Assembly (NCBI GenBank): GCA_963578625.1
Contig: CAUZEO010000029.1
Coordinates: 1 to 26,549, forward strand
Direction: 5' to 3'
Length of the DNA stretch: 26,549 nt
Source of the DNA: CAUZEO01 sp963578625
GTDB lineage: Bacteria; Verrucomicrobiota; Kiritimatiellia; SLOV01
Of this stretch, positions 7,416 to 15,385 are shown piece by piece; within the stretch, counting starts at the first letter, position 1; each line of letters opens with the position of its first letter. Below the pieces are notes generated by a model. That model made no database searches. It was not told the DNA's origin and saw nothing but the letters and a program-made list of their open reading frames with translations. A program made the translations under genes and the position numbers.

Positions 7416-9467
7416 TCAGCGCGGGGATCCAGATGATTGATCGGTCGGAAACCGAATAATGCAGTACGTATCCAATCGCGGAACGTTTACTACGCCTTTA
7501 CCGTAACGATCGCAGACTAATTCAAGTCCTTCGGCGGAGGTTTCGCCGTCTGGAGTCAGGAGCGTTGCCGACCGTCCTGTGACGGTTTCAGCCAGGTGTT
7601 CGGCAAGCGAAACGCGGAGCTTCGGCACCGAAGTTTCGTTTGCGTAGTTCACCAGGTGCACGAGGATAGCGTCTTTGACGGCATTGATTTCCACCGCGAC
7701 ATGTGAGCTGTCGACTTCGACGGTAACCGGCGTGGCAGGACCACACAGCTCCGTGACATAGCCGGTTAACTCGTCGGCCCGTTCAGGCAGTGCCGGACGT
7801 ACCTGGTAGTTCAAGTGGTTGAAGGGAACACGTTCGTCCGTACGAGGCGTAAAGATGACGCGGCCATTGCGATTCGCGCCACGTATGCTGCCGGATTCGG
7901 CGAATTTTACCCCGAAGACATCGGCGAGTCCATACTCCGAGCGCTGCCGATAGTTTTCATCGTAGAGAGATGTATTTCCGGTGGCCACCAGGCCGTTTCC
8001 TGCGGCGACCCAGGCCTGGATACACTCAATTTCCCTGTTGCTCATGCAAAGGATGTTCGCGAGGACCAGCACCTGGATCTGATCCATCTGCTCCCCGTGC
8101 TCCAGGTTCTCCCAAAAGCGGACTTCGAAGGGAACGCGCTTTTGAATCAGCGCCTGTTCGTATCCGAGGATCGAGGCGTCCACTTCGTCCTGTGCGAAAG
8201 CCGCCGAAGCGAAGTTCCGGTAGGTTGCCACCGTGGCCAGAGAAGCCGCGTCCAGGTAGAGCGATTCATGCTCTTCGAAGAAGCGGTGGTACCGTTCGAC
8301 TCCGGGCTGAATATCGTCCCGTTCCCACAGGGTGCTCTGGCCCATGCAGGTGGGGCGCGCAGCCCAGGTCGAGCCCACGCACCGGCGACCGAAGGCCGCG
8401 GATTCCGCGAGGGAGAGCTGGATCTGCCCGGCGGTTTCGGGCAGATGCGTGGTTACGCGATCGGTGCCGGTGATCCGCCAGTGGCTCGGAACGACCACCA
8501 CCCGGTTCGCGTGTCCAGCCTTGTAGGCCAGGATCTGGTTGATCATCCATTCATCCTGCAGCCGTGGGAAATTGCCGTTTTCTGCCAGCACGATATCCGC
8601 GGCACGCATTGATCGCGAATAATCAACACCGAGTACTTCCGCGGCATTATAAGGGCAGGGCGCGCCGTAGTTTGCTGCGACGACGGCCTCGGGGTTCAGT
8701 GCCCGCACATCCCGCCGGATCGTCTCGACAAATGTGACCAGTGACTCGCAGCGAAACCGAATGGCCTCCTGGCAGAGGGGATCATACGTCTCGCCCACCG
8801 CGGGAACGGTGACATGCTCCATCGTCGGGATCCCGAATCGCTCCGGATCCGGTTGCGGGTGGCGGCGCGCTAGAAATTCGCGAAATTTTTTCACGCACAT
8901 CTCGCAACGGCAACCGAAGAAGTTCGTGTTGTCCAGCCACGCCCCATCGGCGCCGGCCCAGCGAATCGCCTTTTCCGTCACTTCGCGGACGTACGACACG
9001 TAACCGTCGTGACTCAGGCAGGGAAACTGGCGCCAGTATTGTTCGCTGTAGGTTCGGGGATTCCCGGTTTCGTCCACCTGCAGCCATGCCTTCGCCCCCG
9101 GCCGTTCCGCGAAAAACGTTTCCGGCATGATCGAGACGGAGTGCACGTAGACAAGGACCTTGATGTCGTGGCGGTGGCAGCGCTCGATCAGGTCTCGGGC
9201 CATCTCCATTTCGGCGGCCTCCGCTTCCATGCCGAAACCCTTGTGGAAGTGCGTGGTGACGCAGTTGAAACCTGCGTCAGCCAGACTGCGGATGTACTCT
9301 TCGCTGTGGATCCGGTCAAACCAGTCCCCGATCCAGTGGGCATTGGCCGGAATGGTTTCAAAAATGCCGCCATGACGGCGGTACATCATCAGCGGTTCCC
9401 AGGAGAGCCACGCCCAGCGGAGCTGCCGGTCGTGCAGCCAGGATGGACTATCTGGAAGGCTAGTCAT
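7416..9467 (-). CDS. GH-like TIM-barrel enzyme with amidotransferase-like domain
   Basis: A 683-residue protein resembling hypothetical glycosyl hydrolases with a beta-galactosidase-trimerisation-like second domain. Residues ~15-400 look like a TIM barrel (AGFNCVTTHFHKGFGM; IKVLVYVHS). GADGAWLDNTNFF (Asp179) is immediately followed by a C-x-C-x2-C cluster (Cys186, 188, 191). Around residues 440-560, VLVLANILCMSNREIECIQ and AAGNGLVATGNTSLYDE fit the class I amidotransferase-like fold found after GH42-type barrels. A small beta domain ends the protein. No signal peptide is visible. ATG 9467 is chosen because it overlaps the sulfatase stop by 8 nt; the longer frame (to 9536) reads through sulfatase codons. 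It is likely co-translated with the sulfatase. Substrate is unknown. Confidence 0.8.
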   Translation of the reverse strand: MTSLPDSPSWLHDRQLRWAWLSWEPLMMYRRHGGIFETIPANAHWIGDWFDRIHSEEYIRSLADAGFNCVTTHFHKGFGMEAEAAEMEMARDLIERCHRHDIKVLVYVHSVSIMPETFFAERPGAKAWLQVDETGNPRTYSEQYWRQFPCLSHDGYVSYVREVTEKAIRWAGADGAWLDNTNFFGCRCEMCVKKFREFLARRHPQPDPERFGIPTMEHVTVPAVGETYDPLCQEAIRFRCESLVTFVETIRRDVRALNPEAVVAANYGAPCPYNAAEVLGVDYSRSMRAADIVLAENGNFPRLQDEWMINQILAYKAGHANRVVVVPSHWRITGTDRVTTHLPETAGQIQLSLAESAAFGRRCVGSTWAARPTCMGQSTLWERDDIQPGVERYHRFFEEHESLYLDAASLATVATYRNFASAAFAQDEVDASILGYEQALIQKRVPFEVRFWENLEHGEQMDQIQVLVLANILCMSNREIECIQAWVAAGNGLVATGNTSLYDENYRQRSEYGLADVFGVKFAESGSIRGANRNGRVIFTPRTDERVPFNHLNYQVRPALPERADELTGYVTELCGPATPVTVEVDSSHVAVEINAVKDAILVHLVNYANETSVPKLRVSLAEHLAETVTGRSATLLTPDGETSAEGLELVCDRYGKGVVNVPRLDTYCIIRFPTDQSSGSPR

Positions 9468-11022
9468 CCCCGAGCAGACAGCTCCAGTCCTTCTTGCTTT
9501 GCTTCGCCCACCACCAGCCAATCTCTTCGGGATCATTCAAAGTCTCTGGTGGGGCGCGGAGCATCCAGGGCATCGGGGAGAACGGCATGGGACCCGGGGC
9601 GGAGGAAATCGGCTCGTAGGGACGGGACCGGAGATCCCCGTTGGCGAGGCTGAGCGCCGGGGTGGAGTGTTCCGCGAGGTAGGCCGCGAGATCCCGGCGC
9701 AGGCTTTTTACGGTTTCTTGAAAGTCCTCATGTATCGCGAGATTCTCGAATTCGTCCGGATCGTTCTCCAGGTCATACAACTCCTCGAAGTCACCGCTCT
9801 CGTAGTGCATGTATTTCCACTTTCTTGAGCGCAGGATTTGCAGGGGGCCGTTCATGCATTCGACTTCAATTGCCATGAAGGGCCGGTCAGGCTCTGTTTG
9901 GCGTGCAATCGCGGCCAGGTCGCGGCCCGGAATGCCTTCCGGTATTGCGCAGCCGGCGGCGGTGAGGAATGTCGGCAGAATGTCGATCAGTCCTGCCAAC
10001 TGGTCGCTTACCTGGCCGTTACTCGGTTGACCAACTCCGCGAAGGATCATCGGCACTCGAACGGATCCTTCGTAACCCAGTGATTTAAACCACAACCCAT
10101 GGTCGCCCATCAGGTCGCCATGATCGGAAGTGAATAGGATCAATGTATTTTCGACCAGTCCTCTTGATTCCAATGTGTCGAGCACGCGGCCGATCTGCTG
10201 ATCGATCAGGGTGATGTTGGCATAGTAGTAGGAAAGGGATGTGTGTGCTGCCTCGTCCGAGTAGAGGTGGAACTCGTGCTGTTTCCGGTAATTTTCCAGG
10301 TCCGGGTGTTTCGTGTCATACTCGCCCTCTTTCTTTTTGGGCGAAGGGATCGAATCCAGATCGTACCAGTTTTCGGTGCCCTGCGGTGCATCATACGGCG
10401 GGTGCGGCTTGGTAAAGGAGAGAAAGAGGAAGAAAGGTCCGTCGGCGTCGTCGAGATACTCAACGGCGCGGTCTCCACACCAGGTTGTAACGTGGTGTTC
10501 CAGCGGCAGCGGATTGATCGTTGGTTTGATCTCGTTGTATCCGATCTGAATCGGCTTATCCCATCCCCAGAGCCCGCGTTCATGAAGGTATTGGTCGTAG
10601 TCGTCGAATCGGATCCGGCCGTCGGTGTGAATCGAGGGGGAACGTACCCAGCCGGTTTCTTCGCACAGAATCATGTCCTGAAAGCCATAGGTCTCGGTCG
10701 AAGGGACGAAGTTCATGCAACCGATGGCGCGGGTGTTGTACCCGGCTTCTGCCAGAGCGCGCGGCAGGACAGTTTCGGGCGTTGTTCGGGTCTGGTAGTT
10801 TTCGATCACGCCGAAAGCTCCGGACATCCGGCCGGTCAAAATGCTGACCCGTGCGGGTATGCAAATAGGGCAGGGGGTGACCGCCTGGGAAAACAAGGTC
10901 CCTTCCGCCGCGAGCCGGTCAATGTTTGGCGTCCGGACAATGGGGTTTCCCGCGCAGGCAAGTGCATCCCAGCGTTGCTGATCCGTTGTTATCAGGATGA
11001 GATTAGGGTGGATTTGCTCCAT
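9460..11022 (-). CDS. Sulfatase (formylglycine-dependent)
   Basis: A 520-residue sulfatase, only distantly related to the one at 1567-3063. The metal strand is LILITTDQQRWDALACAGNP. The FGly signature C-I-P-A-R starts at Cys54 within PICIPARVSILTGR, and the second metal block is FTSDHGDLMGDHG. The WDALACAGNP/TPNIDRLAAEGT pattern suits choline-sulfatase-like and N-sulfoglucosamine-type sulfatases, but the substrate cannot be fixed. No signal peptide is visible. Start ATG 11022 matches the MNRKRP start of the dead copy at 11739; an upstream TTG at 11043 is less likely. No Shine-Dalgarno sequence is visible. The GH-like gene overlaps its 3' end. Confidence 0.92.
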   Translation of the reverse strand: MEQIHPNLILITTDQQRWDALACAGNPIVRTPNIDRLAAEGTLFSQAVTPCPICIPARVSILTGRMSGAFGVIENYQTRTTPETVLPRALAEAGYNTRAIGCMNFVPSTETYGFQDMILCEETGWVRSPSIHTDGRIRFDDYDQYLHERGLWGWDKPIQIGYNEIKPTINPLPLEHHVTTWCGDRAVEYLDDADGPFFLFLSFTKPHPPYDAPQGTENWYDLDSIPSPKKKEGEYDTKHPDLENYRKQHEFHLYSDEAAHTSLSYYYANITLIDQQIGRVLDTLESRGLVENTLILFTSDHGDLMGDHGLWFKSLGYEGSVRVPMILRGVGQPSNGQVSDQLAGLIDILPTFLTAAGCAIPEGIPGRDLAAIARQTEPDRPFMAIEVECMNGPLQILRSRKWKYMHYESGDFEELYDLENDPDEFENLAIHEDFQETVKSLRRDLAAYLAEHSTPALSLANGDLRSRPYEPISSAPGPMPFSPMPWMLRAPPETLNDPEEIGWWWAKQSKKDWSCLLGDD

Positions 11023-11062
11023 AATTAAGATTGCAGAAATCAATGTAGAGGAAGTGATTTCA

Positions 11063-11079
11063 TTTGCTGTACCAGCAAA
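11063..11079. promoter_or_regulatory. Operator-like palindrome between sulfatase and LamG remnant
   Basis: TTTGCTG-TAC-CAGCAAA is a perfect 7-bp inverted repeat, 40 nt upstream of sulfatase ATG 11022. CAGCAAAATCC recurs at 11073-11083, 11093-11103 and 11809-11819, the last at the equivalent place upstream of the dead sulfatase copy. A regulator-binding role is inferred. Confidence 0.4.
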
Positions 11080-11149
11080 ATCCGGAGACTCACAGCAAAA
11101 TCCAGCCTAATTTGGGTCCATTGTTCTAAGAAAGCCCACATCTGTAGTA

Positions 11150-11590
11150 GTGATTACGTTGAGCGCAACATCCCGTACCCGTCGCGCCATACTGATTTCA
11201 TCTTGCATGATGACCTGGGCAATCACGCTTTCTTCTCCTGCTCATGTCGACCAGATCGGTGGCTACATTTTCGAGGGCACCGCAGGCACCCAGAGCCCGA
11301 ACATAATAGCGGATGTTGGCGAGGACACGAACGTGATGCTGATGGTTGGCGGGACCGCCCAGTACAGTGTGGATGTTCCGTTTTCCGAGGCTACCAATAC
11401 GTCGCTCGATGTCTCGGGGGGGCTTAATGATCAGGCCCGGCAAGACGACGATGAAGTCTTTAAGTTCAGCAGTAACGTGCCCTGGCCCGCTTCGGATTCC
11501 TGCAGGCGACTGTTCGGAAGAAGAAAACCAAATCTGACCAAAACCACGAATAATCTAAGCGAAAACGGGCAGGAATGCAGATGGGGCTAG
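11150..11590 (+). pseudogene. Truncated LamG-domain secreted protein
   Basis: From GTG 11150 (or ATG 11207/11210) the frame encodes a signal-peptide-like segment ending SSPAHV. About 75 residues then match the start of the intact LamG protein at 11944-12951: GGYIFEGTAGTQSPNII, NTSLDVSGGLNDQA and FSSNVPWP versus AAYLFDGTPGTQSPNMV, NTSLDVLGGIQDRA and FSNNVPWS. Homology ends at about 11488, just after VPW; the remaining codons are unrelated and the LamG jellyroll is missing. It is the broken twin created by a duplication of the sulfatase/LamG junction and is probably non-functional. Confidence 0.75.
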
Positions 11591-11739
11591 GGGGGGACCG
11601 CTTGAGAAAACAGGGTTCCCTCCGCCGCCAGCCTGTCGGTATTTGGCGTCCGGATGATCGGGTTTCCGGCACATCCCATGGCATCCCAGCGATGCTGATC
11701 GGTCGTGATCAGGAGAAGATTCGGGCGTTTTCTGTTCAT
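11565..11739 (-). pseudogene. Truncated, frameshifted sulfatase head
   Basis: On the minus strand ATG 11739 begins MNRKRPNLLLITTDQHRWDA then MGCAGNPIIRTPNTDRLAAE, nearly the same as residues 1-50 of the intact sulfatase at 9460-11022. A one-base insertion changes the expected TGC before the active site to TAGC, giving an in-frame TAG. The following C-I-P-A-R motif is recovered one frame over. Homology stops immediately after that Arg (11565). The gene is dead, lacking some 460 residues. Confidence 0.85.
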
Positions 11740-11856
11740 TTCGCCGTTTTGGCGGATCAATTCAGGGAAAGTGATTCGAGACTCCTTACCAAAAGACCCT
11801 TGACCCTACAGCAAAATCCCCGCTCTGCCCCCATTTCCCTCGGGAAAACTGGCACT

Positions 11857-11874
11857 GAATTGTTTTATCAATTC
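11857..11874. promoter_or_regulatory. Palindrome upstream of the intact LamG gene
   Basis: GAATTG-TTTTAT-CAATTC, a perfect 6-bp inverted repeat, lies 12 nt upstream of a TTGACG (11887-11892) that could be a -35 element; a -10 match about 17 nt on (CAAGAT) is weak. Operator function is inferred. The rest of 11740-11943 aligns in part with the 11023-11149 spacer and holds no other gene. Confidence 0.35.
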
Positions 11875-11943
11875 TGGCAAATTGATTTGACGCTGTTGCG
11901 AATCCTTGGCAAGATGCGAGTATTGGAAGATGGAGTCGTGTGG

Positions 11944-12951
11944 ATGATAGCAGAAACCCGTGTCGATATCCTCATTTGCGTTTCGCTTTGCCTGACCGTC
12001 CTTGTCGCGTTCGCGCCAGGAAGTGTCCGAGCCGAGCGAATTGCCGCCTACCTTTTCGACGGAACGCCTGGCACGCAGAGCCCGAACATGGTGGAGGACG
12101 TGGGAGGGGACACGAATGCGACACTGACGATTCGCTCGAGCGCCCAGTACAACGTGAGCGCTCCGTTCGGCGGGCTGAACAATACGTCGCTTGATGTCTT
12201 AGGAGGAATCCAGGACCGAGCGTCGAACGAGGACACGGACGTTGCCAAGTTCAGCAACAACGTGCCCTGGTCGGTCACCGCATGGCTCAATAATTCCTTA
12301 CCCGGGAGATATCGGCAGATCGTAAGCCAGCGGACAGATAATACCGGAAACGGATGGTACCTCGGGCTGACCAGTGCCAGTCTGCCGTCATTCTTTATAC
12401 AGGGGCAAGCGGGGCCGGATGCCCGGGGCGCGACGGGCAATACGGCCCTGGAGGACGGCCAATGGCACATGATAACCGCCGTCTATGATCCGAACGCGGA
12501 CGCCGACGGGGAGATCCGACTCTACGTGGACGGGTCCGGTTCGGTGTTCACGCACCACAAGACGCAGACCAATTCGATCGACTATGGAACCTCGGTGTTC
12601 GCGGTTGGCCTGGGTCTCGATACCGGGGGAAGCTTCAATCAGTTTGCGGGCTTGGTCGATGAAGTTGCCCTCTTCGATCACGCGCTGACGGCCGACGAGG
12701 TGGACTTCTATTTCGGCAACAGCGTGTCGAACCTGATCGAGGTCAGTTTTTCGACGATCGACGTTGCTGACACCAGCGGGTTTGAGTTTCAAAGTGTCAG
12801 CGGTTCGGTCTATCGACTGGACAAGGCCATGCCTCCTTCCACCAATTTCACTTCCACGGGCGGATTCCTGGAAGGCAACGGTGATATGATGTTGATGTTC
12901 GATCCCACGGGATTTTCCACGCAGGACGTATACAAGATATTTTCGTTGTAA
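11944..12951 (+). CDS. Secreted LamG-domain protein
   Basis: A 335-residue product with a signal peptide (ILICVSLCLTVLVAFAPGS, cleavage after about VRA). Residues ~30-265 form one LamG/concanavalin-A-like jellyroll: AAYLFDGTPG, then GNGWYLGL, DGQWHMITAVYDPN and IRLYVDGSG, closing with GLVDEVALFDHALTADEVD. The last ~75 residues (FEFQSVSGSVYRLDKAM ... GNGDMMLMFDPTGF) form a small beta domain shared with the gene at 14012; similar C-termini are common on secreted PVC proteins (from memory). ATG 11944 has GGAG 10 nt upstream; ATG 11914 is an alternative. It is likely a carbohydrate-binding or adhesive surface protein; ligand unknown. Confidence 0.85.
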   Translation: MIAETRVDILICVSLCLTVLVAFAPGSVRAERIAAYLFDGTPGTQSPNMVEDVGGDTNATLTIRSSAQYNVSAPFGGLNNTSLDVLGGIQDRASNEDTDVAKFSNNVPWSVTAWLNNSLPGRYRQIVSQRTDNTGNGWYLGLTSASLPSFFIQGQAGPDARGATGNTALEDGQWHMITAVYDPNADADGEIRLYVDGSGSVFTHHKTQTNSIDYGTSVFAVGLGLDTGGSFNQFAGLVDEVALFDHALTADEVDFYFGNSVSNLIEVSFSTIDVADTSGFEFQSVSGSVYRLDKAMPPSTNFTSTGGFLEGNGDMMLMFDPTGFSTQDVYKIFSL

Positions 12952-13063
12952 GATGAGTTATTCATTTCTGATTCAGGACCGGATACAGTCGTTTCGGATT
13001 TAATGTGGATGGAAGCAAATCCTCTGCAAAGGTAGCGGAACAATAGAAAAAATAGGAGTAATC

Positions 13064-13936
13064 ATGCGAAAGAGTAGAAAAATGAAAGTTCAATCGATCT
13101 GTGCAGCCCTTTGTGCTTCGGTGCTCGTGATCGGCGCCGTGCCGGGCCATGCGAGTCTTCTGGGCGGATACCTGTTTGACGGGACCGCCGATACGGCGAA
13201 CCCCTCGACAATCGCGGAACTGGGCGGGAACACGGGGCGGGATCTGTCGGTCGGAAGCTCGGCGGACTACAATGCGGACACCCCCTTCTCGTACGCGGGA
13301 AACACCTCGTTCGACGTCACGCAGTCGATTCAGAACCGGGGGGCAAACGACGGGATGACCGACTACGAGCTTGACCACCAAAACCAGGCGTGGTCCGTCT
13401 CCATGTGGATCAAGGGCAACGTGCAGGGCGGCTACGCCCAAATCGTGGGCCAGCGGAAGCAGGGCACCGGCAACGGCTGGTACGTCGGACTGACCAGTAG
13501 CGGCGCCGCGACCGTGTTCATGCAGGGCCAGACAGCCAGTCAGGCCCGGGGCAAGAACGACACCACCAACCTGTTCGACGGCCAGTGGCATCACATCGTG
13601 GGGGTCAACGATCCGGCCTCCGATCTCGACGGAAACGGCGACGGCGAGATTCTGCTCTACGTCGACAACGGCGCACCGTTGACCCACAAGAAGGTCATTA
13701 CGGAATCACCTCCGGATTACGGCAACTCTCAATTTGCCATAGGCACCGGGCGCGACGGCGGGGGAAACTACAATGCCTTCAACGGACTGGTGGATGAAGT
13801 CGGAATCTTCAACCACGCCCTGACGGCGCAGGAAGTGGATCACTGGTACAACAACAGCCTGAACACGATTCCAGAACCGGCAACCTTCGTGCTGCTTGGT
13901 TTGGGCGGGTTGCTGCTGGCATACCGCCGTCGATAA
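13064..13936 (+). CDS. Secreted LamG-domain protein with PEP-CTERM anchor
   Basis: A 290-residue product. AGGAG sits 5 nt before ATG 13064. The signal peptide ends near GHAS. The LamG domain (residues ~28-265) contains GGYAQIVGQRKQGTGNGWYV, DGQWHHIVGVNDPASDLDGN and GLVDEVGIFNHALTAQEVD. The C-terminus is a classic PEP-CTERM signal: IPEPATFVLLGLGG, a hydrophobic stretch, then YRRR. Such tails are cut by exosortase, not encoded here. It lacks the extra C-terminal beta domain of both neighbours. Long stretches are identical at DNA level to the gene at 14012, indicating recent duplication or gene conversion. Confidence 0.9.
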   Translation: MRKSRKMKVQSICAALCASVLVIGAVPGHASLLGGYLFDGTADTANPSTIAELGGNTGRDLSVGSSADYNADTPFSYAGNTSFDVTQSIQNRGANDGMTDYELDHQNQAWSVSMWIKGNVQGGYAQIVGQRKQGTGNGWYVGLTSSGAATVFMQGQTASQARGKNDTTNLFDGQWHHIVGVNDPASDLDGNGDGEILLYVDNGAPLTHKKVITESPPDYGNSQFAIGTGRDGGGNYNAFNGLVDEVGIFNHALTAQEVDHWYNNSLNTIPEPATFVLLGLGGLLLAYRRR

Positions 13937-13965
13937 GAGAGTTCCGTTACGTCACCGGTTCACCG

Positions 13966-13992
13966 GGCCGCCCGACAAAAACTCGGGCGGCC
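13966..13992. terminator. Perfect 10-bp hairpin between LamG genes
   Basis: GGCCGCCCGA - CAAAAAC - TCGGGCGGCC, 30 nt after the PEP-CTERM gene stop and just before the GGAGGA (13996-14001) of the next gene. There is no U-tract. It may attenuate or stabilise mRNA between the tandem genes. Confidence 0.55.
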
Positions 13993-14011
13993 GGCGGAGG
14001 AGAGAGTGGAG

Positions 14012-15049
14012 ATGAGGACGAGTATGTCTAGTCGATCCGGACGCCAGGTTCTGGTTCTGTGCGCGGTCATGATATTGGCTGTCATGCAACCGATATCTGC
14101 CGGCGCCGGAAGGATCGCCGCTTATCTCTTCGACGGAACACCGGGTACACAGAATCCTACGATGGTGGAGGATGCCGGCGGGGACGCCTTGCTGGATCTG
14201 TCGATCGGTTCGAGCGCAGAGTACAACGTGGACTCTCCGTTCAGCGGTGAGACCGATACGTCCCTGGATGTTTCGGGAGGCCTCAACGAGAGGGCCGAAA
14301 ACATCTCTACGGACGCCTACAAGTTCGACCATCAGAATCAGGCATGGTCCATCACGATGTGGATTAAGGGCGCCGTCCAGGGCGGCTACGCCCAAATCGT
14401 GGGCCAGCGGAAGGCGAGCACCGGGAACGGATGGTACGTCGGAGTGAACAGTGGCGGTGAGGCGTTCGTGTTCACGCAGGGCTTGACAGCAGCTCAAGCC
14501 CGCGGCGTCAGTGGCGAATCCAACCTGTTCGACAGCCAATGGCATCACATTGTTGTGGTGAATGATCCTGCCTCCGACCTCGATGGAAACGGGGATGGCG
14601 AGATTCTGCTCTACGTCGACAACAGCGCGCCGCTGAGTCACAAGAAGGTCATTACGGAATCTCCCCCGGATTACGGAAACTCCGTCTTCTGCGTAGGCAC
14701 CGGGCGGGATCTCTCTGCTGGCACCTACAATCAGTTCAGCGGACGCGTCGATGAAGTCGCCGTCTTCAATCACGCCTTGACCGCCCAGGAGGTGGATTTT
14801 TATTTCAACAACAGCCTCGGATCCTCCATCGAGATTTCGTTCAACATGGTGGGCGTCACGAACGCTGCAATCTTCGAGTTTGAGAGCTTCCTGGGGTTGA
14901 CCTACCGGCTCGACCGGGCGACCACCCTCGGACCGCCGGATGACTTTTCACCCACAGGATCTTTCCTGAAGGGCAATGGCAGCACGATGACCCTGGCCGA
15001 CCCCTCCGGCCCCTCGTCCTCACACATCTACCGAATCGTGATTCCGTAG
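14012..15049 (+). CDS. Secreted LamG-domain protein
   Basis: A 345-residue product with GGAGGA (13996-14001) 10 nt before ATG 14012; GTG 14006 and ATG 14024 are other options. The signal peptide VLCAVMILAVMQPISAGA precedes one LamG domain (GGYAQIVGQRKASTGNGWYV, SQWHHIVVVNDPASDLDGN, GRVDEVAVFNHALTAQEVD). The final ~75 residues (FEFESFLGLTYRLDRATTL ... DPSGPSSSHIYRI) match the C-terminal domain of the 11944 gene, with no PEP-CTERM. It is the third intact member of a tandem LamG array on the plus strand. A T-run follows the stop. Confidence 0.88.
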   Translation: MRTSMSSRSGRQVLVLCAVMILAVMQPISAGAGRIAAYLFDGTPGTQNPTMVEDAGGDALLDLSIGSSAEYNVDSPFSGETDTSLDVSGGLNERAENISTDAYKFDHQNQAWSITMWIKGAVQGGYAQIVGQRKASTGNGWYVGVNSGGEAFVFTQGLTAAQARGVSGESNLFDSQWHHIVVVNDPASDLDGNGDGEILLYVDNSAPLSHKKVITESPPDYGNSVFCVGTGRDLSAGTYNQFSGRVDEVAVFNHALTAQEVDFYFNNSLGSSIEISFNMVGVTNAAIFEFESFLGLTYRLDRATTLGPPDDFSPTGSFLKGNGSTMTLADPSGPSSSHIYRIVIP

Positions 15050-15385
15050 GTTTTTTTACCGCGTAGCGGACGTCGCCAAGACTGCTGGTCGGCGACGAGA
15101 AAGCGCGAGGACTGTCACCTGCGCTGATCAAGGCAGGCATCGTCGAATCGCAGTTCCCGCCCTGGCGTGCGGACTTGTAGGTCGCCTCCGACACACCGAC
15201 AACGCGCGCGGCGGGCAAGGAGTACGCTCAGCATGGTGGCATGGGGCCGGATTTGTGGCGGCACCAGAACATCTCAGTGTAATTTGTAGCAAGACGTCAA
15301 GAAATGGAGGGCTGATTTGCAATTCGCCCATCTTCTCCGAAAGAGGCGGGTTACAAGCCCGCCCTCCTTATCGGATCGCCACGGG
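15050..15385. other. Intergenic region between convergent genes with hairpins
   Basis: No gene is supported. A T7 run follows the LamG stop. A hairpin CGTCGCC...GGCGACG (15071-15077 with 15091-15097) has an inner GAC/GTC pair. The minus strand near 15160-15205 encodes RVVGVSEATYKSA, which resembles the helix-turn-helix of IS3-type OrfA, but it is only about a dozen residues with stops around it. Confidence 0.4.
15345..15363 (-). terminator. Hairpin after the second GH-like gene
   Basis: GGCGGGTT-ACA-AGCCCGCC (8 bp with one G-T wobble) lies 23 nt beyond the stop of the minus-strand gene ending at 15386. It could terminate that operon, or both convergent units. There is no clear U-tract. Confidence 0.45.

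Noticed and set aside
9468..9536. N-terminal extension of the GH-like protein
   Set aside because: It reads sulfatase 3' codons in another frame; ATG 9467 gives the natural overlap and matches the remnant's extent.
11584..11600. G7 tract in the sulfatase remnant as a phase-variation switch
   Set aside because: The downstream gene is missing beyond the active-site motif, so slippage could not restore a product.
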